The notes beneath the pieces are model-generated. The model saw only the letters and a list, made by a program, of their open reading frames with translations. It did not search any database and had not been told where the DNA came from. 5,433 nt of DNA from contig QHWK01000500.1 of the NCBI GenBank assembly GCA_003223775.1, positions 1-5,433 of the forward strand. Direction: 5' to 3'. A program made the position numbers and the translations under genes. Source of the DNA: Acidobacteriota bacterium. GTDB taxonomy: Bacteria; Acidobacteriota; Vicinamibacteria; Vicinamibacterales; CAVVIG01. The first letter of the stretch is position 1. The number at the start of each line of letters is the position of its first letter. Of the stretch, positions 1-5,433 are shown piece by piece.

Positions 1-2
1 CG

Positions 3-638
3 ACCGTCGTGCTCGTCGATCGCGGCCTCGGCCTGATGGCGCTCGTGCTGATCGCGGCGCTCGGCGCGTCGGCCGCCGTGCGCGTGCACCCGGCCGCGAT
101 TCCCATCTGGCCGGCGTGGCTCTGGGCCGGCTTCGTCGCCGGCGCGGCGATGTCGGCGCCGGCCGTGTTCGCGCCCGACGGCTTCGGGCGCCTGCTGCAG
201 CCGCTCACGGTGTTCCATCCCGAATGGGTCGGCGGCCGCATCGAGAGCGTCACGGCGGCGCTCGGCCGCTTCCGCGATCGTCCGCGGGCGCTCGCGGCCT
301 GCTTCGCCGGCGCCGTCGTCGTGCAGGCGGCGCTCGTGCTGTTCTACGTTGCGGTGGCCTACGCGCTCGGCGTGAATGTGGGGCCGTGGGATTTGGCGGT
401 GATCGTGCCCGTCTCGTTCATCGTGCAGATGGTGCCGGTGTCGGTGAACGGCTTCGGCGTGCGCGAGGCGACCTTCTCGTTCTACTTCAGCCGGATCGGC
501 CATTCCATCGAGTCCGCGCTCCTCGTCTCGCTGGTCGCGCAGGCGCTCATCATGCTCTTCTCGTTGTCGGGCGCCGGCGTCTACATCTGGCGCAGCCGGC
601 ATCACACGCTGCCGGACGGTGTGGGAATTGCGGATTAG
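3..638 (+). CDS. Flippase-like membrane protein, lysylphosphatidylglycerol synthase TM / AglD / YbhN family (5' end missing)
   Basis: This is the C-terminal part of an integral inner-membrane protein; the frame is open to the left edge and 211 residues are visible before the TAG stop. Near the start it shows TVVLVDRGLGLMAL, which fits the (S/T)-x-x-x-x-(D/E)-R-x-x-G-L signature in the middle of the family. About five hydrophobic segments follow (visible residues roughly 10-28, 37-57, 97-120, 129-148 and 167-196). Between the last two lies a VPVSVNGFGVREATF stretch, matching the family's conserved P-x-S-x-x-G-x-G-x-R-E motif, followed by the usual Gly and Ala-Leu rich helix. Full members have about 300-350 residues, so roughly the first third is missing. 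Relatives are linked to lysylated phospholipids, dolichol-linked sugar transfer or hopanoid lipids; the substrate here cannot be told. A GTG at position 9 is inside the conserved motif and is not the true start. The gene is convergent with the minus-strand operon, and its stop codon lies within the heptamer tract at 631-651. Confidence 0.85.
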   Translation, partial: TVVLVDRGLGLMALVLIAALGASAAVRVHPAAIPIWPAWLWAGFVAGAAMSAPAVFAPDGFGRLLQPLTVFHPEWVGGRIESVTAALGRFRDRPRALAACFAGAVVVQAALVLFYVAVAYALGVNVGPWDLAVIVPVSFIVQMVPVSVNGFGVREATFSFYFSRIGHSIESALLVSLVAQALIMLFSLSGAGVYIWRSRHHTLPDGVGIAD

Positions 639-651
639 GGGTTGGGGATTG
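631..651 (+). repeat. Degenerate GGGATTG heptamer tract, three units
   Basis: Three adjacent 7-base units read CGGATTA, GGGGTTG and GGGATTG, that is two mismatches, one mismatch and none against the consensus. The tract is the inverted counterpart of the perfect tract at 734-754. It includes the final Asp codon and the TAG stop (636-638) of the flippase-like gene, so the extreme C-terminus of that protein is partly encoded by repeat sequence. In the sense strand of that gene it places two GGGG runs (638-641 and 644-647) immediately at and after the stop. Confidence 0.65.
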
Positions 652-652
652 T

Positions 653-705
653 GTAGGGCGAGGCTTTCAGCCTCGCCTCTGGCGACCCTGAAAGGGTCGC
701 CCTAC
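653..705. repeat. Twin-hairpin REP-like dyad with compensatory arms
   Basis: Two perfect 9-bp hairpins lie side by side. The first pairs GGCGAGGCT (657-665) with AGCCTCGCC (669-677) around a TTC loop. The second pairs GGCGACCCT (681-689) with AGGGTCGCC (693-701) around a GAA loop. The whole unit is also an inverted repeat of two 25-base arms, 653-677 and 681-705, separated by TCT and matching at 21 of 25 positions. The four mismatches are two GG/CC swaps placed so that each hairpin stays perfectly paired. The outermost 9 bases of the arms, GTAGGGCGA and TCGCCCTAC, pair perfectly with each other. It could slow or block transcription from either side, but there is no T-tract directly after either stem: the nearest is TTTT at 711-714, ten bases past hairpin two on the plus strand. 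I therefore call it a repeat and not an intrinsic terminator. Confidence 0.85.
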
Positions 706-733
706 GTCGATTTTGCAACGCGCCCTGACTGAC

Positions 734-754
734 CAATCCCCAATCCCCAATCCC
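734..754 (-). repeat. Three perfect tandem heptamers (CAATCCC; GGGATTG on the minus strand)
   Basis: Three exact head-to-tail copies of CAATCCC occupy this stretch. Read on the minus strand, the sense strand of the ankyrin gene, they give a GGG/GGGG tract separated by ATT just after that gene's stop codon. The tract mirrors the degenerate copies at 631-651, so both convergent transcripts would carry a G-rich heptamer tract right behind their stop codons. A short direct repeat (GACTGAC, 727-733) lies immediately beside it. Confidence 0.85.
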
Positions 755-760
755 TAGTCG

Positions 761-1906
761 CTACTCCGGAGCGCCGCGGCCGCGGAGGTACTGCGCAAGC
801 GACGGACGGTTGCAGTAGATCGCCCACCCGAGCGGCGTGCCGTGATAGATCGTGTCCTCGATATCGAGGCGGGCGCCCCGCTCGACGAGCAGGCGCACGA
901 CCGGCTCATGCCCCGCGGCGATGGCCTGGTGCAGCGGCGTCGAGTGGCCATGATTCGCTTTCGGGTTGTACCGGTTCGGATCCTCGCCCGCGTCGAGCAG
1001 CAGCCGCACCATGTCGGCGTGGCCGTGCTGCGCGGCGAGCGCCAGCGCGCGGTGGCGATCCTCGGCGCTCGCCGGCCCCAGTCGCTGCCGCGCGTCGTCC
1101 AAACGGCCGAGGCCTGCGGCCGCGGCGAGCGAGTCGACGCGCGCGCCGCGGCGCGCCAGCATCTCGGCCGTCTCGCGAAAGCCGAACGCGAGCGCAATCA
1201 TCAGCGGGGTCGTCTCCCCGACGCCGTCGATCGCGGCGCCGGAATCGAGCAGCGTCTCGGCGAGCGCGGTCTGAAGCCCGGCCGCGTCAGGCGGGCTGCT
1301 CGACACCAGCAGGTCCATCGTCGTCGAGGGGTGGCCATACATGTCCGCCTGCGCGTCGACTTCCGCGCCCGCGCCGAGCAGCGTCTTCGCGATCTCGACG
1401 GCGTTCGGCGGCGTCTTCTGCCGGTAGCCTTCGACGCCGTTCGCGGCGATGTAGTGCAGCAGCGTCGCGCGGTGGACGGGCGGATCGAAGTGCGTGACGC
1501 GCGTCGATCGCGCGCGCACCAGGTCGGCGTGTTCAGCCAGCATCGCCGCGAGCGCCGCCGCGTCGCCGCCGACGACGGCGTCGACCGCCACTTCGAACCG
1601 CGACTCGGGCGAGCTGTCGCGCGTCACGGCCTCGACGTGCTCGACGAGCCGCGGCCAGCTCGCGAAGTCGTACCATCGCGCGACCGTCAGCTGCGCGTCC
1701 GCGAACTCGAACGGCATCTCGCGCGCCTGCTCGTCCGAGAGACGTTTGGGCAGCCACTTGATCGTGTCGTCGAGAAACTTCGGGTGCTTGTGCCGCGCGA
1801 TCGCGATCGCGCCGGGATCGCCGGCGTTCCAGGCGTCGAGCAGCGCGTCCGCCTGCATGACGTAGTCGGCGACCGGCGCCCGCACGGGCAGTGGCGTGAG
1901 CTGCAC
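761..1906 (-). CDS. Ankyrin-repeat protein with an acidobacterial-type N-terminal module
   Basis: The 381-residue product has no signal peptide or membrane helix, so it is probably cytoplasmic. The N-terminal 95 residues form a module I recognise from other bacterial ankyrin proteins: LPVR at 6-9, a helix ending in ALLDAW, GDP at 29-31, then AQLTVARWYDFASWPRLVEHV at 71-91 with the characteristic SWP. Ankyrin-like repeats fill residues about 145-378. The clearest are HRALALAAQHGHADMVRLLL (285-304), STPLHQAIAAGHEPVVRLLV (322-341) and GTPLGWAIYCNRPSLAQYL (356-374); weaker ones lie near 148-185, 194-227, 232-258 and 259-276. Ankyrin repeats bind other proteins; the partner is unknown. The GTG start at 1906 is chosen because it keeps the LPxR part of the module; an ATG at 1858 would remove it. 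No Shine-Dalgarno is visible before either. The start lies 3 bases after the stop of the upstream membrane-protein gene, which suggests coupled translation as last gene of the operon. Confidence 0.88.
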   Translation of the reverse strand: MQLTPLPVRAPVADYVMQADALLDAWNAGDPGAIAIARHKHPKFLDDTIKWLPKRLSDEQAREMPFEFADAQLTVARWYDFASWPRLVEHVEAVTRDSSPESRFEVAVDAVVGGDAAALAAMLAEHADLVRARSTRVTHFDPPVHRATLLHYIAANGVEGYRQKTPPNAVEIAKTLLGAGAEVDAQADMYGHPSTTMDLLVSSSPPDAAGLQTALAETLLDSGAAIDGVGETTPLMIALAFGFRETAEMLARRGARVDSLAAAAGLGRLDDARQRLGPASAEDRHRALALAAQHGHADMVRLLLDAGEDPNRYNPKANHGHSTPLHQAIAAGHEPVVRLLVERGARLDIEDTIYHGTPLGWAIYCNRPSLAQYLRGRGAPE

Positions 1907-1909
1907 GCG

Positions 1910-3559
1910 TTATCGCGGCGCGCCGACGATCTCGTACAAGCGCGTCCCCTCGTCCTTGTAGATCATGCGGAGATATGGATCGAATTCCCGCAGCCGCATC
2001 GTCACGTCGCGCCAGTTCTCGTCGTTGTACCAGTAGCGGTGGAAGACGGCATAGCGTACGCGCCGATGATGCAGCAGCCTCAGCGAGTCGCGGCTCGGAA
2101 ACGGCGCGAGCGTCATCACGTTCGCGAGGAAGTCGCGCGGCATGTAGTCGCTGTAGCCGTTGACGAGCGGCATCCAGTGCGTCGTCGACTGCAGCATATA
2201 GTACGTGTGCCGCGGAAACATGAAGCCGAGGTAGAAGAACGGCATTTCGATCAGCGGGCCGGGCGGCAGCTCCGTCAACTGCATATACACCGGCTCGAGC
2301 GGCGGCACGTCGGGCATGTTGAGCGGCACGATGAGCTCGACGCAGCAGACGACGAACAGGGCGGCGAACACGAGCGTCGGCCGCCGGGCGCGGCGGCACA
2401 GCTCGACGACGGCGAGGCTGCCGAGCACCGACAGCGACAAGACGACGATCAGCCCGAAGCGGCTGGGCGCGCGCAGCCAGCGGAAGATCGGCAGCACGGT
2501 GTAGAGCGTCGAATACAGCCGCGCCCGCGGGCCGAACGACAGCCAGACGGCGAACGCGACCAGGCCTCCGTACAGCAGCGCCAGCTCCCCTCGTCGCTGC
2601 TTCCGCGCGATGAACAGCCCGGCGATCGCGAACGCGGTCACCATCGCGCCGGGGAAGAGCGTGTCCTTCCACGGCGGCAGATAGGCCAGCAGCCATGCGT
2701 GCGCGTAGGATGAGCTCGCGAACCATGCGCTCCAGTTCGCGGAGTAGCGCTCCGCTTCCGCGAGCGTCCGTTCGAAGCCGGTCTGGCGGTGCAGCAGCGA
2801 ATACGGCGCGAACGCCGGCAGCACGAGCATGATCGACACGGCGGCCGCGACGAGCATCGCGCGCCAGTAGAACGCGTCCCTCCAGAGCGACCGCGTCGAC
2901 GCGACGACAACGAAGGCGAAGCCGATCATGACGGCGACGTGAATGCCGTAGTAGCCGCAGCAGAGCGCCTGCGCCGCCATGATGCTGCCGAGCGCCGCGC
3001 CGCGGCCGGGCGACGGCCGATCGGCGAGCCGATGGAACGCGAGCATCGCGAACGGCAGCCCGGCCGTCATCAGCAGCTGGATCTGGGCCGTGCGCGCGAA
3101 CACGTACGGGCAGAACGCGAACCAGACCGCCGACACCGCCGCCGCGCGCCAGTCGCCCGTGAGGTAGCGCACCAGGTAGTACGCGCCGACGAACGCGAGC
3201 ACGAAGGCGAAGAGCACGACGGAGTTGTGCGCGGCGTACGGATTCCGCGTCGCCCAGTACACCGGCATGGCGAGCACGCCGGCGCCGAGGTTGTTCTCGG
3301 AGTACGCGAGCGTGCCGCGGTTCGGGTAGAAGATATTGGCGTCGAACACGTGCAGCGGATCGACCGCGAGCGTCCGCGCGACCCAGGTGACGTTCCAGAT
3401 CGACAGCTGGCCGTCGCCGTTGTCGACGCGCCCGACGCGTCCGGGCTTGAACGCGACCGGGTACGTGAAGAGCGCGGTGAGCGCGATCGCGGCCGCGAGC
3501 ACCGCGGCGAGCTCGAGCCGCCGACCGTGAGCCGCCACGGGCCTCGCCGCTGCGGTCAT
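1910..3559 (-). CDS. GT-C-like polytopic membrane protein, putative lipid-linked-sugar glycosyltransferase
   Basis: The 549-residue protein has a helix at about 16-36 followed by an outside loop with acidic residues (RVDNGDGQLSIWNVTW, 44-59), the position where GT-C glycosyltransferases carry their catalytic acid. The loop continues with NIFYPNRGTLAYSENN (75-90), a stretch typical of large uncharacterised bacterial membrane proteins of this type. About ten further hydrophobic segments run to residue 412, including FRWLRAPSRFGL (359-370), another hallmark. The last 135 residues are soluble and probably extracytoplasmic; they contain GPLIEMPFF, STTHWMPLVNGYSDYMP (458-474) and a VRYAVFHRYW strand (501-510). 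Known GT-C enzymes move sugars from polyprenyl-phosphate donors to lipids, glycans or proteins; donor and acceptor here are unknown, and enzymatic activity is inferred from architecture. The ATG at 3559 overlaps the upstream stop in an ATGA, giving strong translational coupling. No clear Shine-Dalgarno is present. Confidence 0.82.
   Translation of the reverse strand: MTAAARPVAAHGRRLELAAVLAAAIALTALFTYPVAFKPGRVGRVDNGDGQLSIWNVTWVARTLAVDPLHVFDANIFYPNRGTLAYSENNLGAGVLAMPVYWATRNPYAAHNSVVLFAFVLAFVGAYYLVRYLTGDWRAAAVSAVWFAFCPYVFARTAQIQLLMTAGLPFAMLAFHRLADRPSPGRGAALGSIMAAQALCCGYYGIHVAVMIGFAFVVVASTRSLWRDAFYWRAMLVAAAVSIMLVLPAFAPYSLLHRQTGFERTLAEAERYSANWSAWFASSSYAHAWLLAYLPPWKDTLFPGAMVTAFAIAGLFIARKQRRGELALLYGGLVAFAVWLSFGPRARLYSTLYTVLPIFRWLRAPSRFGLIVVLSLSVLGSLAVVELCRRARRPTLVFAALFVVCCVELIVPLNMPDVPPLEPVYMQLTELPPGPLIEMPFFYLGFMFPRHTYYMLQSTTHWMPLVNGYSDYMPRDFLANVMTLAPFPSRDSLRLLHHRRVRYAVFHRYWYNDENWRDVTMRLREFDPYLRMIYKDEGTRLYEIVGAPR
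3556..3559 (-). other. ATGA stop-start overlap coupling the two membrane-protein genes
   Basis: On the minus strand the bases read ATGA: the TGA (3558-3556) ends the 624-residue membrane protein and the ATG (3559-3557) begins the 549-residue one. Such four-base overlaps normally mean that the same ribosome re-initiates. The region just upstream lacks a strong Shine-Dalgarno, which agrees with coupled synthesis and similar amounts of the two proteins. Confidence 0.85.
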
Positions 3560-5430
3560 CGATTCGCGGCAACCGCCGTGAAGCGGAGCAGCGCGCCGAG
3601 GTTTCGAGGATCGGCAGACGAAGGATCGCGGAGCCGCGGCGTGAAGCCCTCCGACGACCGCGCGGTGACGAGGTACGCGAAGCTGTGCTCGTCGCGCGTG
3701 CCCGAGGCAGGCACATCGAAGGTCTCAGGCTTTCCCGGCTGAAGCGGCACCGTCACCCGACCCGCGCCCGCCGACATCGTCACGATCGTCGGAATCGGCG
3801 ACGACGCGGTCACGCGCAGCGCCGCAACCGGCCAGTCGGAGCGCATCAGGATGTCCGCGCGGCCGTCGCCGGCGATCCAGATCCCCTTGTGTCCGTCCGC
3901 GTCGATCGTCTCCGGCGGGTAGACGTGCTCGTCGAGGAAGTACAGCAGCACGTCGTTGTACCAGGCGTGCGCGCGTCCGCCCTCGAGCATGATCGGCAGG
4001 TCGTTCGCCATCGTCACTTCGACCGGCAGCCTGCGGGCGAAGCCGCGCTCGGTGAGCTGCGTCGGCGATTTCGCGATGACGAACGGATTGACGAGCATCT
4101 TTGCGGTGAACAGCGCGCCGCCGGCCCACGCGGCGAGCGCCGGGGCGGCGCCCGTCAGCGGCGGCGTGAGAAACAGCAGCGCCGGATAGAGGCTCATGAA
4201 ATACCGGTTGCCCGGCGGTCCGCCGCCGCCGCTCCAGGAATACGGCGCGAAGACGAGCAGCGCGCCGGCCGAAACGGCGACGGCGAGCAGCGTGAGGATG
4301 CGCGACGGCTCGCGGCGATCGGCCGATGCGAGCCACAGGCCGATCGCGACGGCGCCCGGGAAGAAGTACGGCACGAAGCCGAAGTGGCGCCCGATGAAGA
4401 AGTACTCGACGTTGTGCGCGAAGCGGTTCGGGAAATCCTGGAAGACGCTCTGCGCGTCGGAATCGTTGGTCGCGTGCAGCGGCGCCTCCGCGAACACGCC
4501 CTGCCCCGAGCCGTCGAACGGAAACCTCGTGTAGAACGTGCGCCGATCGCCGCCCTGGTAGTTGAACTCGCCGGTCGCGGCGGCGTTCACGGCGAACAAC
4601 AGCGCCGCGGCGGCCACGGCGACGCCGCCGACGGCGAAGGCGTGCATCCACTTTCGGCGCCAGCACGCGGCGAGGACGATCGGCGCGACCAGCAGCGCAT
4701 GGCTCGGCTTCGAGTACGTCGCGACGCCGAGCAGCGCTGCCGCGTACAGATCGCTGGCGGGGCTGGCGAGAAACCGCGATCGCACGACGGGCGACGCGTC
4801 CTTCTGCAGCCACAGAAAATAGGCGACGGCGACGAGCGTGAAGTTGAAGATCTCCGGCGCGAGGAAGACGAGATAGATCGGCACGCACGACGCGAAGACG
4901 AACGCGAGCGCGAACACGAGCGCGGCCGTCGGCTTCGACCGCGCGGCGAGGAACTGGTACGCGCACGCGCACGCGACGGCGAGCAGCAGCACGTTCAGCA
5001 CCAGCATCCCGTTGAGGCCGAGCAGCCTGACGAAGGGCGCCGCGACGACCGGATAGATGAGGGATTTGCTGAAGTAGAGGCGGTCTGGACGGAGATCGGG
5101 CGTCTGGCGCAGGTGAACGAACGGCGGCGAGGCGTCGATGCGCACGCGCACCTGCTTGCCGCGCTTCAGAAAAATCCCATCGGGCCCCCAGCGGTACAAT
5201 CCGAGGAAGCGGTCGAGGTCGCGGCGCTCGTACGCGAGATCGCCGTCGTAGGCGACGCTGAGCGCCATCGCGACGTAGGTCGCTTCATCACCCTTCACGC
5301 CCTGCCCCGTCTTGACGACGTCCACCGACAGCGCGGCGGCGAGGCCGACCGCGAGCAGGATCGCCCCGACGACGGCGGCGCCGGTTCGCGCCGGCGCGGC
5401 GGAGCCGATGGTCGACGTCACCGACGGCAC
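3556..5430 (-). CDS. GT-C family membrane glycosyltransferase-like protein with C-terminal soluble domain
   Basis: The 624-residue product starts with a short basic tail and a helix (about 17-36), followed directly by GVKGDEATYVAMALSVAYDGDL (44-65). The GDE (47-49) lies in the first outside loop, where the catalytic acid of ArnT/PMT-like (GT39-type) enzymes sits. About ten more hydrophobic segments follow up to residue 448. FAPYSWSGGGGPPGNRYF (394-411) is a loop motif seen in many bacterial GT-C relatives. Residues about 455-624 are soluble, with strand-like stretches and the ending GFTPRL...DPRNLGALLRF (595-617); this resembles the beta-rich tail of other uncharacterised envelope glycosyltransferases. 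Probable role: transfer of a sugar from a polyprenyl-phosphate carrier on the periplasmic face; substrate unknown. The GTG at 5430 (another GTG is at 5421) is the first visible start, but the frame stays open to the window edge, so the true start may be further upstream and no ribosome binding site can be judged. Confidence 0.82.
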   Translation of the reverse strand: MPSVTSTIGSAAPARTGAAVVGAILLAVGLAAALSVDVVKTGQGVKGDEATYVAMALSVAYDGDLAYERRDLDRFLGLYRWGPDGIFLKRGKQVRVRIDASPPFVHLRQTPDLRPDRLYFSKSLIYPVVAAPFVRLLGLNGMLVLNVLLLAVACACAYQFLAARSKPTAALVFALAFVFASCVPIYLVFLAPEIFNFTLVAVAYFLWLQKDASPVVRSRFLASPASDLYAAALLGVATYSKPSHALLVAPIVLAACWRRKWMHAFAVGGVAVAAAALLFAVNAAATGEFNYQGGDRRTFYTRFPFDGSGQGVFAEAPLHATNDSDAQSVFQDFPNRFAHNVEYFFIGRHFGFVPYFFPGAVAIGLWLASADRREPSRILTLLAVAVSAGALLVFAPYSWSGGGGPPGNRYFMSLYPALLFLTPPLTGAAPALAAWAGGALFTAKMLVNPFVIAKSPTQLTERGFARRLPVEVTMANDLPIMLEGGRAHAWYNDVLLYFLDEHVYPPETIDADGHKGIWIAGDGRADILMRSDWPVAALRVTASSPIPTIVTMSAGAGRVTVPLQPGKPETFDVPASGTRDEHSFAYLVTARSSEGFTPRLRDPSSADPRNLGALLRFTAVAANR

Positions 5431-5433
5431 GCG

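Larger units (their letters stand above)
631..757. repeat. Composite imperfect palindrome filling the convergent intergenic gap
   Basis: The whole gap between the two convergent genes is built as one symmetric structure. The outer arms are 635-651 and 741-757, which match as an inverted repeat at 15 of 17 positions (differences at the outermost base and at the seventh base of the arm). Inside them is a 53-bp twin-hairpin dyad (653-705), then a spacer (706-733) with no symmetry of its own. Both arms consist of a 7-base unit, GGGATTG on the left and CAATCCC on the right. The left arm runs over the stop codon of the flippase-like gene, and the right arm ends 3 bases short of the ankyrin gene's stop triplet. 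The organisation resembles REP/BIME elements or a small non-autonomous palindromic element, but no transposase is present and no convincing target-site duplication can be assigned. Confidence 0.75.

Noticed and set aside
9..638. Complete short gene starting at the GTG at position 9
   Set aside because: The reading frame is open to the left edge, and this GTG sits inside a conserved mid-protein motif, so the gene is truncated by the window.
116..691. Plus-strand frame overlapping the flippase-like gene
   Set aside because: It is a shifted frame of a gene with strong family motifs, and it runs into the repeat element.
653..714. Classical Rho-independent terminator
   Set aside because: The stems are strong, but no T-run follows either hairpin directly on either strand; only TTTT ten bases past the second stem. 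A role in termination is possible but not supported by the usual signature.
734..754. CRISPR-like or VNTR array
   Set aside because: The units are only 7 bases long, contiguous and without spacers, with just three copies.
842..2713. Long open frame of 623 codons on the plus strand
   Set aside because: It lies antisense to the ankyrin gene and to much of the 549-residue membrane-protein gene. The translation is rich in Arg, His and Val with no recognisable domain, as expected for the opposite frame of GC-rich genes.
1533..3716. Long open frame of 727 codons on the minus strand
   Set aside because: It overlaps three well-supported genes in another frame, and its product is an Arg/Ala-rich low-complexity chain. 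It is a shadow caused by high GC.
2789..3742. Plus-strand open frame of 317 codons
   Set aside because: It is antisense to the membrane-protein genes and very rich in Arg, Glu and His. There is no start signal or domain.
3725..4972. Minus-strand open frame of 415 codons inside the 624-residue gene
   Set aside because: It is a shifted frame of a clear polytopic membrane protein, and its translation is Arg-rich with no hydrophobic segments.

Overview
This is a GC-rich window dominated by bacterial coding sequence. The codon composition, the type of GT-C membrane proteins, the N-terminal module of the ankyrin protein and the style of the intergenic repeat together suggest an Acidobacteriota-like soil bacterium, perhaps of the Vicinamibacteria. 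That placement is an inference from resemblance and has not been tested by any search.

Layout: the left end (3-638, + strand) holds the 3' part of a gene for an integral membrane protein of the lysylphosphatidylglycerol synthase / AglD / YbhN flippase-like family. It converges on a three-gene block on the minus strand, read right to left from the window edge: a 624-residue GT-C-type membrane protein with a GDE motif after its first membrane helix (5430-3556), a second GT-C-like membrane protein of 549 residues (3559-1910), and a 381-residue ankyrin-repeat protein (1906-761). The first two overlap by four bases (ATGA), and the third starts 3 bases after the preceding stop, so the block reads as one translationally coupled operon. 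Its promoter must lie beyond the right edge.

The only non-coding stretch longer than a few bases is the convergent gap 639-760. Almost all of it is one symmetric repeat structure: a degenerate GGGATTG heptamer tract, a pair of perfect 9-bp hairpins forming a larger inverted repeat with compensatory differences, a short spacer, and a tract of three perfect heptamers in the opposite orientation. It is the most unusual object in the window.

The membrane genes point to envelope work: transferring sugars from lipid-phosphate carriers on the outer face of the inner membrane, and moving or handling polyprenyl-type lipids. The ankyrin protein is predicted to be cytoplasmic and its role beside these genes is unknown. 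No RNA genes, CRISPR arrays, transposase genes or defence genes were seen. I do not see a clearly new multi-gene system; the best leads are the repeat element and the coupled GT-C/GT-C/ankyrin arrangement.
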